This document shows positions 24,581 to 36,215 of a stretch of 64,000 nt of DNA, piece by piece. The DNA is taken from assembly GCA_015680685.1 (NCBI GenBank), contig MNCI01020931.1:447585-511584 (forward strand), written 5' to 3'. The notes beneath the pieces are model-generated. The model did no database searches. It saw nothing but the letters and a program-made list of their open reading frames with translations, and was not told the DNA's origin. Each line of letters opens with the position of its first letter. The stretch's first letter is position 1. The translations under genes were made by a program, and so were the position numbers. This DNA is from Gnetum montanum (taxonomy: Eukaryota; Streptophyta; Gnetopsida; Gnetales; Gnetaceae).

Positions 24581-25693
24581 ATGTGGTGGGCAGACTTGGT
24601 AGATTTGGAGAGGCACCTGCCTCAGGTGTTTGAGTCGCACAAGATGCAATGGCTGCCATGGATCTATGCTTTGTGGCAGCTCCTTCGAACCAACGTGTTT
24701 GTGGTTACTTTGCTGTCGTATTTGCCCAATATTATTCTTATACGTTTCCTTTCCAATGGAAGACAGGCCGTGTCGCTGCGTCCGCTGCAGTGGCAATCAA
24801 TATTCAACGGTGGAGTATATGACTTTGACCCACTGAAAGAGGGGTATTGGAGCAGCGGCAAGGAGCCCAAAACATTCAAAATTGTTGAGATGCCCCAGGA
24901 ACAGCAGGAGAAGTTGCCGCGGGATTGGAGATGCGTGGAATTTGAAGGATATTTCTACTTCACCACTCAGAAATGCCTCGACCGCATGGCCTTCTGGATT
25001 GACGCGCATCACGGTGAAGAAGACAAGGCCATATTCGCCAAGTGCCATCGCGACATGCTGGGAACTTCAATTTCAAGGCAGGAAGCCTACCCACTCATTT
25101 TTTCCGGACAGTATGCAGTCTTTCCAGATCAACCGTTCACGTTGATAGAACGGGCAGATGTGAATAGTAAGCTTTGGGGAACACTGAGCGTGGTGCCCCC
25201 TCTGCTGCAGGCGGCCGGCAAAAACAGAACATCAATGTTGGTGAGCATTCTCGTCATTGCTCTGGACGCCAACAGAGGTTGGTTGTACCGCATGTACGAC
25301 GCAGCCTTCCTTAAACTCGTTCTCTTTGTCAAGCCCAACATCTTTGGCCACCGCCAATGGCTTTATTACTTGTTCGGCTTCTTCAGCAATCGGTGGAGAA
25401 GCACCCGGGGGTGGCGGTGGGGGCGGGGATGGGGGCGGGGGTGGCAATTGAAGTCAGGGTGGGCGGTGGGGTGGGGCAGTGCTTACACGGTGAAAGAAGG
25501 GGAGGAGATTAAGGTGCATCACTACAGCAGACTGCGGAGCATGGATGATGTCACAATCGTGGGATCACGCATCTATGACTGCAACAAAGATTTGGTGATA
25601 CGACTGTGGGACGGCCATGGCATGTATTGGCCCATGGAGCATGGTGCTTCTTATGCTGTAGTCAAACTTAACAAGCCCGTCTTCATAGAGTAG
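24581..25693 (+). CDS. Uncharacterised tryptophan/glycine-rich protein, paralogue 1
   Basis: Intronless frame of 370 residues from the ATG at 24581 (A at -3); an upstream in-frame TTG at 24572 is ignored as this is a eukaryote. I do not recognise the family. Visible: a short acidic start, a hydrophobic segment with positive charges after it at residues 24-57 that could anchor in a membrane, a conserved central part (LRPLQWQSIFNGG at 66-78; DWRCVEFEGYFYF at 115-127), a second hydrophobic helix TSMLVSILVIAL (217-228), a third FLKLVLFV (243-250), a Gly/Trp/Arg-rich low-complexity stretch (277-299), and a conserved tail (about 305-370) ending VVKLNKPVFIE. No signal peptide cleavage site is clear. 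GC is well above the flanks and no stop interrupts 1.1 kb, unlike everything around it, which argues for a real gene. Paralogue 2 is about 87% identical by eye. Confidence 0.75.
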   Translation: MWWADLVDLERHLPQVFESHKMQWLPWIYALWQLLRTNVFVVTLLSYLPNIILIRFLSNGRQAVSLRPLQWQSIFNGGVYDFDPLKEGYWSSGKEPKTFKIVEMPQEQQEKLPRDWRCVEFEGYFYFTTQKCLDRMAFWIDAHHGEEDKAIFAKCHRDMLGTSISRQEAYPLIFSGQYAVFPDQPFTLIERADVNSKLWGTLSVVPPLLQAAGKNRTSMLVSILVIALDANRGWLYRMYDAAFLKLVLFVKPNIFGHRQWLYYLFGFFSNRWRSTRGWRWGRGWGRGWQLKSGWAVGWGSAYTVKEGEEIKVHHYSRLRSMDDVTIVGSRIYDCNKDLVIRLWDGHGMYWPMEHGASYAVVKLNKPVFIE

Positions 25694-27884
25694 AGTATAG
25701 AGGAGCAGCGTTTTATTGTTTTGGCTTTCTGATTTTGATTATGTAACACTAAGTTCTCTCATATCCTTCCTTCAAAATCTGAATATGCATCGTATTGTTA
25801 TCCCTTTGGAAAACCGCAAACACTGCATCACTTTAGACTCGTGAACATGAACTTATGAAGTATAACGATGCTATATGGCCATTATTATTAATCTTGAACG
25901 TTGAAACTCAAATCCGTTACCACTTGTGAGGCAGACATCTTGGCAGTACGTAAATATTTGGGTTGAAAAGCTTTATAAATAAATATTCAGTGAATTTCCT
26001 TATAAACTTTTGGAAGCTAGATATTGGAGCGGTACATAAATATTTTCTTTATAAATTCTTTGATAAATAAATACTCCTTTGTAAGCAAGCTGCTGAAATA
26101 GTAGCCTGTTTAGCAAGCTACTGGAATAGTGGCCAAACAGGTAGGTAGACTAATAAATTTCTATCAAACTACACTCCAATGATTGCAAAAGAACTATTGT
26201 TAATAGACACGTTCATAAGTTTAGTAAATTATGTAAACAAAGTCTAACAAAGTTGTCAAGGGACATGCTTAGTACTTGAAGTTTTTTTTGTTAGAGATGG
26301 CAATGCCAAAGTTTTTTAATATAAAAATATAACTATTGATGATTATAATAATTTAAACTTTTAGCAATTATTAAAGTTCTAAAAGATGATTTCTAGTTAA
26401 TTTTCTCCTAATTAATTATTCTTTGTTGTCGTCTAGGTTCTCCCTAATTTGATAACAAGGTACTTCTTTCTCAAATTGTAAGACCTTAATTCAAGCTTGG
26501 ATGTAGCCACTCAAAAGAGGTTGGGCTTTCACTTCTCTTCCAACCCTTGTAGGAACCCACCTTGGTAGGATGAGCAATGAGCTTCTAGGTAATGATCCTT
26601 TTTTATTTATTTAACAATTCCTTTTGGTTTATGGAGATGTAACAAAATTTCATAAAAAAGAAAAGGGTTTTATTGGGAGGAGATTAACTATGTAAGCCAT
26701 TTTCATGTTAAGATGACTAATGGGAAAATTTACATGCAAACAGAATAATTTGTATATGATTTTTATTTATTTGAAAAGGACTATGATCGATTTTTTAAAG
26801 ATGGTATTTGATGAACTTTTGAGAAGAAAATTTCTATTAAGTTTTGTTTTATAGCAATGGTAGAATAAAAGTTTTTGTAATAATGATAATACATTGTTCA
26901 TTTCTTTAATGATCCAATTCAGGATCTTAAAAACTGATATTTAATAAAATAATTGATACAAACAACTTGTATAGAAAAGTGCATAAATACAAAGGACTAT
27001 TACTATAGAATAATATCAAAATATGTTCAATTTAGCTATGCAAGTAGGATTAGAAAAAGGATAATGGAAAAATAAATTAGTTATGTTCTTTAAAAACAAA
27101 GATTAAACTAATCTGAATAATTATTGATCAATTGTAATGAACGATACTTTTGCTAGCTTTTAAGAGTTGTCCTAGAATCTGTGCTTAGAAGATGAATTGA
27201 AAAAAAATAAGATACTCCTAGTTTCCCAAGAAGGATTTAAACAACACAATTCTATCATAGACCATCTAATCATTTTAAAATATTTGTTTTCCTCAAGTAA
27301 CAAAGTAACTATAAAAACATGGTAGTCTTTTCTAGAAAGGTTGCTATCTCACTACTTTGGCTATTTAATTTTTTTCTAGTGAATCTAATTTTTCTTTCTT
27401 TGAATTTTATCTATCAAATCTGATTTATTGAAATTTCTCCCAATCTTTAACCAATGCTGAAATTTATATTTCTTTTATTAAGACAAACTTTTTGTTTATT
27501 TGCAAAATGAGATTTACAAGCTGGTGAGCAAAAATTTGTAACATCTTCTTCTAGTATTGTTGAGGCAACTAAGACACCTAATCGTGTTCTCTATGATGAT
27601 GTATATTAGTCGTTAGTTGTTGATCTTGCACAACAATATGTGTTCATTCAAATTTGGAGTTACCTACCTTGTAATTGAAGTTTCACTTCACAATCAAATG
27701 ATGTGATACAAAAGTAGAATATTTATGTCATTCATGCAAGGTACTATTCTCATTTTTTTCTACTTTATGAGCTAGGTAATGTTTCAATAGTGCAACATAC
27801 CTTATAATCATTTATACATAAGCATACACTATTAATCATTCATAAATGAACACTAAATTTTGATACCCAATCTAAAGAGATTTA
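25694..27884 (+). other. 3' flank and noncoding tail of unit 1
   Basis: The first ~110 bases after the stop are nearly identical to unit 2 and probably form 3' UTR; AATAAA-like signals occur at about 25976-25983. A GCAAGCTRCTGRAATAGTRG repeat is present twice at 26086-26130. Around 27230-27300 is a LINE reverse transcriptase scrap (GFKQHNSIIDHLI). The last ~300 bases recur at 33840-34136 and, diverged, at 37190-37470. No gene seen. Confidence 0.5.
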
Positions 27885-28060
27885 CTATCTATGACCAGAA
27901 AAAACTATAAAAAATTGTGAGCCCAAGCCGTATATTTATAGGCTAGCATATACCTTGCAATATTGGATATTCAACATCACATCCTATGCTACAACATCGA
28001 GTATCCAATGTCGACGCTTTGATATCAGATATTTGATATTGAAGCCAATCAAATCATGAC

Positions 28061-29854
28061 TCATTGGGCACTCTTCTTGAAAAAGGATTAGGCACTTGGG
28101 CAAAAATTAATAATAAAAGGACAATTTGCTAGGTAAGCTTCAAACAAAACCAATCTAGTATTGATCATTTGGTTACTCTTCGATATTGTATAGAAATTGC
28201 AAAAGAGCCCAACAAAGAAATTTTCATTTGTTTTGTTGATTTTGTAAAAGCATATGACTCGGTGGTCTGAACAAAGTTATAAGAGTGACTTAATTATTTA
28301 GGAATTCCTACAGAGTTCATAGGAGTAACTCAAAAGTTGTATGAGGAAGTCATAATTGAGGTTGAGGATAGTATATCAAAGGATAAATTTTAGTTTTAGA
28401 GTAGAATTGGAGTAAAGCAAGGTTGTCCTTTATCTCTAACTCTCTTCAGTCTCTTTATTGATGAATTACAAGATTGGTTATGTAAAGGTGATCAAAAGCA
28501 TGTTATAAAACTAGGATCTCAAACAATACACCTACTTCTATATACAAATGATGATGCATTAATTTCTACATCTAAATAAGGTATGCATAATATCTTACAA
28601 GTGTTAGAAAACTTTTGTCTTTCATTGGGTCTAGGTTTGAAGGTTAATATGGAAAAAATAAAAATGATAGTATGGGGTATCAGAAATATAAATTTTAGTT
28701 TTATTTTGGGATCTACCAAAATAGAAATTATGAACTCCTTTAGATACTTGGGGCTTCATTGTGGAAACAACTACAGATGGGATAAATGTGTCAAAGAAAG
28801 AATAGTAGGAGGAATTAAATCTCTATATACAATTAAAAGCATATGCAAGGCATTAGGAATCTGGGCTTGGCAAGTTAGGAAATAATTCTTCCAATCTATC
28901 ATTTATCCAACTATATTGTATGGATGTGAAGTGTGGGGACCAAGTCTCAATGCAAAAAACTAGTAGGTTATTGAAAGAGTGCAATAGATTTTTTTATTAG
29001 ATGAATTGCAAGGAAAAGCTTAGACACCTTATTCCATGTTGCTTTTGGAGTGTGATGTGCTTCCCCTAGAAGCTTAAGTTCTCTATCAATTTATTGCTTA
29101 TACTTAAAAGCTCTTAAAATTACAACATCCAAAGTTTTCTGAAAAGGTCTTTGAAAGTACAAGAGAAAAAGGTCGGTATTTTCAAGGAATACAATGGCTC
29201 CAAACTTGGAATATCTCAATGGAGGTGATGCAAAATAATCCTAAACATATTCGAAAATTAGTAAAACATCATGTATTAGCAAGGTTGTGATCAAATACTA
29301 AAGAAAAGAAAAAATTCTACTTAGAGCATAGTAAAGGTAATTCTTTAGATTCACCGGTCCAGTATCTTATGGCCAATATCCAAATTCAAGCTTGTAGTTT
29401 TATCAACAAGTTTTGTTTAAGTTTACATTGTCTAAGGATTGAAAAGGGAAGATGGATTCACATGCCAAGGGGAAGCCCTTGAGGATGAGCAACGTGTTTT
29501 TCTTAGTTATCATGTGATAAATCATTGAGGCAGAATACAATATTACTACTAATAAGTTGTATGATTTGTTTTTGATGCATACTGTGGTGGTTGGCCACTT
29601 TATTGAGTTAGTTGTTCTTCATGACATGAATGTACTAGCAGATCCTTTGGCCTGCAAATGTTAATAAATCAGTTTCAATTTCAATTTCATGATATATGAG
29701 TTAGGTTTCTTTGTAATAAATATATATTATTTAAGTTTATGATGGCAAAAGAAACATCTTAAAACCTTGTAAAAAGTATTTTCGTTTATTTGTAAAACCT
29801 TTGAAATTTCTTCCATGACTAATAAAACATTTTCACTTCAATATTTGTATGTAC
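28061..29854 (+). pseudogene. LINE reverse transcriptase relic, copy 2
   Basis: Plus-strand LINE fragment parallel to copy 1, slightly less decayed. The longest open part (28583-28885) includes LGLGLKVNMEKIKMIVWG and SFRYLGLHCGNNYRWDKC. QGCPLSLTLF and YTND (for YADD) are upstream at about 28425-28560. It shares the loss of the zinc-binding tail with copy 1. Dead. Confidence 0.82.
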
Positions 29855-30024
29855 TATGGTTTTTTTTTCTTGTGCAGCTTTTCTTTTGTTGGTGTCATCT
29901 TGGAAAAGTTAGAGGAAGCACCTCCTTGAGTAGTTGTGGATGTAAGGAAAGAATAGGAATGAATCCACTCTATGAAAAAGTGATTGGCTTGGCTCCACAG
30001 AACACAAGCATTGCTAATATGTAG
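29815..30024 (+). other. Small conserved ORF, unit 2 (doubtful)
   Basis: Same 69-residue frame as at 23514-23723, with no base difference. It is part of the 452 bp identical block. The start is inside the LINE 3' tail. No recognised domain beyond a hydrophobic stretch. Confidence 0.2.
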
Positions 30025-30109
30025 ATGCCCATGAAAATTTCCTCAAATTTCTTCAGTAACATTTTTGTTGCATGACAGTTATATAAATCAGAAATCCTAA
30101 CCATTGCTT

Positions 30110-30883
30110 GTAGTAACGAGATCAACTTCGTTTAATAATCAATTTAAGAGTTTAACCTGGTCGAATTTTGTTTGTGTGTGGAAGATAAATTCAAGCTATA
30201 AATTTAAAGCAAAAGCAGATTCTGAGATCTTAAAGGGCCGAACAGACTTCTAGATTTCTGTGCTCTAATTGTGTCTTCATATAAAATGGCAAAATGCGTA
30301 TGCTTTCCTTTGAAGGTTAGAATAGTATTCATAACGTACTATTGCCAAAGATAAATTCGCTACAGTCAAATGAAAAAAAAAAAGGCGGAACATCCTATTT
30401 TCTAAAGCCATATCCGTTATAGTGAAAGTGAAAAGTACGTGTTTCAATTAAAATATGCGGAGCATCCTGTTTTCTACCGCCAAAGTGAAAGCCAAAAGTG
30501 TTTCAATTACTTTCCCGTCTATCCTGGTTGTGACAATTACTTTCCCGTCTATCCTGGTTATGAAACATTCTGCAATTTAGTTTTCTTCTGAAAATCACAG
30601 TTGCTTCTTTACTCTTTAGAGCACTGCAAAAATGTGCATGCTTGGCTTTGAAGGTTAGCATAGCATCTGTAACCTTTTATTTTCCAAAGAGGATAAAGTA
30701 TGGCACATACCATTTTCCAAAGCCATGTTTGTTACAGTGAGGGTAAAAAAATATGTGTTTCAATTCCTTTTCCTTCTGTGTAGGTCATGAAACATCCTGT
30801 AATGTGTTTTCTCCTTTAAAACACAGTTTCAGTTTCAGTTTCTGAAGAGCAAGAAAGGGTGTAGTGTAAGCAAATTGATCACC
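30110..30883 (+). promoter_or_regulatory. Upstream region of gene 2 with repeated modules
   Basis: Parallel to 23810-24580. Modules at 30384-30450, 30457-30509 and 30701-30765; the 30 bp tandem repeat is at 30507-30566. The second module has diverged in its core (TTTCTACCGCCA for TTTCTAAAGCCA), whereas the 30 bp repeat is unchanged. These changes are the best candidates for differences in expression between the two genes. Confidence 0.5.
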
Positions 30884-31975
30884 ATGTGGTGGGCAGACTT
30901 GGTAGATTTGGAGAGGCACCTGCCTCAGGTGTTTGAGTCACAGAAGATGCAATGGCTGCCATGGATCTATGCTTTGTGGCAGCTCCTTCGAACCAACATG
31001 TTTGTGGGTCTTTTGCTGTCGTTTTTGCCCAATATTATTTTTAGACGTTTCCTTTCCAATGGAAGAAAGGCCGTGTCGCTGCGTCCGCTGCAGTGGCAAT
31101 CAATATTCAACGGTGGAGTCGTTGACATTGACCCAGTGAAAGAGGGTTATTGGAGCAGCGGCAAGGAGCCCAAAACATTCAAACTTGTTGAGATGCCCCA
31201 GGAGCAGCAGGAGAAGTTGCAGCGGGATTGGAGATGCGTGGAATTTGAAGGATATTTCTACTTCACCACTCAGAAATGCCTCGACCGCATGGCCTTCTGG
31301 ATTGACTTGCATCACGGTGAAGAAGAAAAGGCCATATTTGCCAAGTGCCATCGCGACATCCTGGGAACTAAAATTTCAAGGCAGGAAGCTTACCCACTCA
31401 TTTTTTCCGGACTGTATGCAGTCATTCCGGGTGACCCGTTCACGTTGATAGAACGGGAAGATGTGAATAGTAAGCTTTGGGGAACACTGAGCGTGGTGCC
31501 GGCTCTGTTGCAGGCGGCCGGCAAAAACAGAACATCAATGTTGGTGAGCATTCTCGTCATTGCTCTGGACGCCAACAGAGGTTGGTTGTACCGCATCTAT
31601 GACGTAGCCTTCCTCAAACTCGTTCTCTTTGTCAAGGCCAACATCTTCCGCGACCGCCTTTGGCTGTATTACGTGTTCGGCATCTTCAGCAATCGGTGGA
31701 GTAGCACGCAGGGTTGGACGTTTGGGAGGTGGGGGTGGCGGTGGGGCTGGGGCTGGGGGTGGGCGCACACGGTGGAAGAAGGGGAGGAGATTAAGCTGCA
31801 CCACTACAGCAAACTGCGGAGCATGGATAATGTCACAATTGTGGGATCAGGCATCTATGACCGCAACAAAGAGTACGTGATACGACTGTGGGACGGCCGT
31901 GGCATGTATTGGCACATGGAGCATGGTGATTCTTACGCTGTAGTCAAACTTAACAAGCCCGTCTTCATAGAGTAG
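30884..31975 (+). CDS. Uncharacterised tryptophan/glycine-rich protein, paralogue 2
   Basis: Intronless frame of 363 residues from the ATG at 30884 (A at -3). It is collinear with paralogue 1 up to residue 276 without indels. The hydrophobic segment at 24-57 is changed but keeps its character. The central blocks LRPLQWQSIFNGG and DWRCVEFEGYFYF, the helix TSMLVSILVIAL and the end VVKLNKPVFIE are unchanged. The Gly/Trp-rich stretch (about 277-294) differs strongly: it is seven residues shorter and nearly alternates G and W. Many replacements are conservative, which suggests selection on the protein, but no rate was calculated. Family and function unknown; a membrane-associated role is only a guess from the hydrophobic segments. 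Confidence 0.75.
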   Translation: MWWADLVDLERHLPQVFESQKMQWLPWIYALWQLLRTNMFVGLLLSFLPNIIFRRFLSNGRKAVSLRPLQWQSIFNGGVVDIDPVKEGYWSSGKEPKTFKLVEMPQEQQEKLQRDWRCVEFEGYFYFTTQKCLDRMAFWIDLHHGEEEKAIFAKCHRDILGTKISRQEAYPLIFSGLYAVIPGDPFTLIEREDVNSKLWGTLSVVPALLQAAGKNRTSMLVSILVIALDANRGWLYRIYDVAFLKLVLFVKANIFRDRLWLYYVFGIFSNRWSSTQGWTFGRWGWRWGWGWGWAHTVEEGEEIKLHHYSKLRSMDNVTIVGSGIYDRNKEYVIRLWDGRGMYWHMEHGDSYAVVKLNKPVFIE

Positions 31976-33839
31976 AGTATAGAGGAGCAGCGTTTTATTG
32001 TTTTGGCTTTCTGATTTTGATTATGTAACACTAACTTATCTCATATCCTTCCTTCAAAATATGAATATCCATCGTATTGTTATCCCTTTGGAAAAGGGCA
32101 AACACTACATCACTTTACTTTAGACTCGTGAACATGAACTTATGAAGTATAACGATGCTATATGGCCATTATTATTAATCTTGAACGTTGAAACTCAAAT
32201 CGGTTACCACTTGTGTGAGGCAGACATCTTCGCAGTACGTAAATATTTGGGTTGAAACGCTTTTATAAATAAATATTTAGTGAGTTTCCGCATAAACTTT
32301 CTGACGCTAGATATTGGAGCGATACATAAATATTTCCTTTATAAATTCTTTGATAAATAAATACTCCTTGAATTTTCTAATAAACTTTGTAAGCAAGCTG
32401 CTGGAATAGTGGCCAAACAGGTAGGTAGACTAATAAACTTCTATCAAACTACACTCCAATGATTGCAGAAGAACTATTGTTAATAGACACGTTCATAAGT
32501 TTAGTAAATTATGTAAACAATGTCTAACAAAGTTGTCAAGGGACATGCTTGGTACTTGAAGTTCCTTTTGTTAGAGATGGCAATGCCAAAGTTTATTAAT
32601 ATTAAAATATAACTATTGATAATTATAATAATTTAAAATTTTAGCAATTATTAAAGTTCTAAAAGATGATTTCTATTAATTTTCTCCTAACTATTTATGC
32701 TTTGTTGTCATCTAGGTTCTCCCTAATTTGATAACAAGGTACTTCTTTCTCAAATTGTAAGACCTTAATTCAAGCCTAGATGTAGCCACTCAAAAGAGGA
32801 TGGGCTTTCACTTCTCTTCCAACCCTTGTAGGAATCCACCTTGGTAGAATGAGCATTGAGCTTCTAGGTAATGATTCTTTTTTATTTATTTAACAATTCC
32901 TTTCAATTTATGGAGATGTAACAAAATTTCATAAAAAAGAAAAAGGCTTTATTGGGAGGAGATCAACAATGTAAGCCATTTTCATGTTAAGAAGACTAAT
33001 GGAAAAATTTAGATGCAAACAAAATAATTTGTATATGATTTTTATTTATTTGAAAAGGACTATGATCAAGTTGTTAAAGATGTTATTTAATGAACTTTTG
33101 AGAAGAAAATTTCTATTAAGTTTTATTTCATAGCAATGATATAATAAAAGTGTTTTGTAATAATGATAATACATTGTTCATTTCTTTAATGATCCAATTC
33201 AGGATCTTAAAAATTGATATTTAATAAAATAATTGATACAAACAACTTGTATAGAAAAGTGCATAAATACGAAGGACTATTACTATAGAATATTATCAAA
33301 ATATATTAAATTTAGCTATGCAAGTAGGATTAGAAAAAGGATAATGGAAAAATAAATTAGTTATGTTCTTTAAAAATAGAGATTAAACTTATCTAAATAA
33401 TTATTGATCAACTGTAATAGAGTTATCCTAGAATCTGTGCTTAGAAGATGAATTGAAAAAATTAAGATACTCCTAGTTTCCAAAGAAGGATTTAAACAAC
33501 ACAACTCTAACATAGACCATCTAATCATTTTAAAATATTTTTTTTCCTCAAGTAACAAAGTACCTATAAAAACATGGTTGTCTTTTCTAGAAAGGTTGCT
33601 ATCTCATTAGTGTAGCTATTTAATTTTTTTCTAGTGAATCTAATTTTTCTTTCTTTGAATTTTATCTATCAAATCTAATTTATTCGAACTTTCTCCCAAT
33701 CTTTAACTAATGTTGAAATTTATACTTCTTTTATTAAGACAAAAATTTTTGTTTATTTTCAAAATGAGATTTATAAGCTAGTGAGAAGAAATTTGTAACA
33801 TCTTCTTCTAGTAATGTTGAGGCAACTAAGACACCTAAT
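31976..33839 (+). other. 3' flank and noncoding tail of unit 2
   Basis: Matches the tail of unit 1 with scattered substitutions and a few indels (for example near 32360-32390, where one of the GCAAGCT repeats is missing). AATAAA-like signals lie near 32268-32275. A LINE scrap is at about 33480-33550. No gene recognised. Confidence 0.5.
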
Positions 33840-34804
33840 CATGTTCTCTATGATGATGTATATTAGTCGTTAGTTGTTGATCTTGCACAACAATATGTGT
33901 TCATTCAAATTTGGAATTACCTACCTTCTAATTGAAGTTTCACTTCACAATTAAATGATGTGATACAAAAGTAGAATATTTAAGTCATTCATGCAAGGTA
34001 CTATTCTCATTTTTTTCTACTTTATGAGCTAGGTAATGTTTCGATAGTGCAACGTACCTTATAATCATTTATACATAAGCATACATTGTTGATCATTCAT
34101 AAATGAACACTAAATTTTGATACCCAATCTAAAGAGTATTCTAAAAATCCATGTTTTATCAAGATGTTTAATCTTCCATGGATAAAGCTAAGTACATGGA
34201 ATCTATTTCCACACCATTTGATTTTCAATATTTTTTATTTTTTATTTTTTGAAATCAATCTTCTTAATTGTAAAAAGGAATTGGTATTGCAAGTAGAGAA
34301 GAAGACTTACATTCAACTAATTACATATTATAATTTTCCTAATTCTTATTACTTTTATTATTGTGAATGATATTTTTTTAATGTTTGTTCTTTTATACCT
34401 AAGAAACGAAAAGTAAGAGTATGTTAAAGTTCATATAACTTTTATCATTGTGAAGGACATTTGTTTAACATTTATTCTTTTCTACTCAAGATTAGAAAAA
34501 AGAAAAAATGTGTTGAAGTTGATAAAATGCAAAAACATGTTGAAGTTGAGGATAGGAAAAAACAATTTGAAGTTTAAGATATGAAAAATCAAGTTACTAT
34601 TAATGATAAGAATGATCACATGATAATAAAAAAAACTAGAGAAGATAGAAGTTTCTATGAATATTTTTACTTGTATGACATGAAGTATTTATCAATCTAG
34701 ATAGATAGCTCCTAACATAAATTTTGCCCTCATCTAACAAGAATACTATCAACCTAAAAATTAAAACTTATGTTGACAAGTGGACTATAGCCAATGTTGT
34801 TAGA

Positions 34805-34957
34805 GGAATTGGAACTTGAAATAATTGAAATATAGGTACACCCCAAGATATATAGTCTACATAAAACTTTATAACTCAACATTGCTCATCAAAATTGAAT
34901 CCATGACTTAGAGTTTCCAAATCAAGAGTCTTGCCAATAGGCTAACATCTCATTGTT
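34805..34957 (-). repeat. tRNA-derived SINE copy
   Basis: On minus: ATGAGATGTTAGCCTATTGG, then GGATTCAATTTTGATGAGCA, then the GTTGAGTTATAAAGTT tail. A box and B box are about 45 bases apart, as in a tRNA promoter. Confidence 0.65.
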
Positions 34958-35408
34958 ACAAATATTATTAGGACTAAGATTGTCCTCTCTACAAACAATT
35001 AATTTTTCTTCCTTTATTTTCCAAAGCATGAATTATAAGGTTGTACACTTGAGTAGACATTCTTAAAATTAGAAAATGTTTTCTAGTCAGTGTTAAGCAT
35101 GTGATGTACTCTAGTAATTTTGCTTAATATTAATATTATTTTTAGGTTTGACACCCTTCCCTTCTCCCCATTTTAAAATATATTATTAATAGTGCAAAAG
35201 TTCCAAATCAGAAAATATTTATTTGCTTTGTAAAATTCTCTAAGATTTGTGATTTAATCAATTAAAACAAATTATAGAGATACCTAAATACTTTATAAAT
35301 TTTTCATTACACTATGTTGGAACCCAAATTAATTTTTTAACAATATTTACTCCTAAGACATGTAGTCAAATTAGAACTTTATAACTCAGTATTATAACTA
35401 AATAAAAA

Positions 35409-35570
35409 GTGAAGTGCTAACTTAGTTGTAAGATTATTGATTTTGGAAATTGTGAGTTATAAGTTCAATTCTAGTAGGCAATGTTGAGTTATAAAGTTCC
35501 AAGTAAACTATATATCTTGAGCTGTACCTATATTTCAATTATTTCATGTTCCAACCCCCTACTATTGCCT
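35409..35570 (+). repeat. tRNA-derived SINE copy
   Basis: Plus strand: GTGCTAACTTAGTTGTAAGA (A box), AAGTTCAATTCTAGTAGGCA (B box), GTTGAGTTATAAAGTTCC, then a 3' part with CTATATATCTTGAGCTGTAC. Confidence 0.65.
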
Positions 35571-35571
35571 A

Positions 35572-35640
35572 GCACTATAAACTAATAACTTTAAGTTTCC
35601 AACTCAAGAGTCTTAACACTAGGCTAACACCTCATTTATG
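35572..35640 (-). repeat. Truncated SINE head, inverted to the previous copy
   Basis: Only the first ~70 bases of the same SINE on minus (AAATGAGGTGTTAGCCTAGT onward). It abuts the plus copy tail, so the two form an inverted arrangement; the same arrangement recurs at 39083-39140. Confidence 0.55.
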
Positions 35641-35654
35641 TTTCCATAACACTA

Positions 35655-36215
35655 TTATCAATCCTCGCTAGTGATAGGCCACTCAAGTACTTAGTTTAGT
35701 ATATTGTTAAATAAAAGGTTGCTAGTTCAAGTAACACTTAAGACATTGTTATATTCCTTTATAATTCTAGTATAATGTTGGTTATATATCTTAGGATATA
35801 CTTATAGTCAATTTTTAAGGTTCTAACATCCCCAACCAAGCATAGAAATTGATAGGCACTCCAACAAATATATTTAGTAAATATATATATTATGATTTCA
35901 ATTCACACTACAAGATGATGATGGCTTATTTTAGGATTTTTTTAAAAAAATGCATTGTATTAAAAAAATTTTATTTTAAATTTATTTTATAGACAAAATA
36001 CCCTTTTATAGGCATTGACCACTTCAAATTTTATCCCTTGTCCCAACTATTATTAATCATGTAGCCAATGATAGGTGGTTCAAGTGATTAGCTCATTATC
36101 TTACTAGGTAAGAGATTGTCAATTCAAGTTATACTTTACACATTGTTATATTTTTCTAATTCCTCTAATGTATCATGTTGGCTATATATCTTAAGATATA
36201 CCTATAGGAAATCTA
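35655..36215 (+). repeat. Two copies of a second SINE-like repeat
   Basis: Similar ~160 bp blocks at 35655-35830 and 36055-36215. Shared parts are GGTTGCTAGTTCAAGT / GATTGTCAATTCAAGT (B-box-like), ACATTGTTATATT and GGCTATATATCTTAAGATAT-like tails. Between them lies AT-rich DNA. The tRNA origin is less clear than for the first family. Confidence 0.4.

Larger units (their letters stand above)
21593..27884. repeat. Tandem unit 1 (~6.3 kb)
   Basis: First copy of a segmental tandem duplication. It contains an LTR U3 fragment, LINE copy 1, a spacer, a repeat-bearing upstream region, the first paralogous gene and a noncoding tail. The second copy starts at 27885 without any gap; the junction TAAAGAG followed by ATTTACTATCTATG lies within DNA that at the end of unit 2 continues differently (34136). 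Spacing between matching points is about 6300 bp throughout. Confidence 0.85.
27885..34136. repeat. Tandem unit 2 (~6.25 kb)
   Basis: Second copy of the segment described at 21593-27884, in the same orientation and immediately adjacent. Divergence by eye is a few percent in noncoding parts, with small indels. A 452 bp block is completely identical (29656-30107). After 34136 the sequence continues into the older 33840-39140 repeat. Confidence 0.85.
33840..35640. repeat. Left copy of an older ~3.4 kb tandem duplication
   Basis: Aligns with 37190-39140 over most of its length with clear divergence (for example TACCCAATCTAAAGAGTATT at 34121 and its counterpart at 37464). It contains a degenerate stretch at 34330-34570 that resembles a decayed gag zinc-knuckle region (CEGH-like, then lysine-rich) and SINE copies. 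No intact ORF. Confidence 0.65.

Noticed and set aside
24797-25451. Several other open frames on both strands overlapping genes 1 and 2
   Set aside because: They are shadows of the GC-rich main frames; the proline-rich minus frames are complements of the Gly/Trp-rich stretch.
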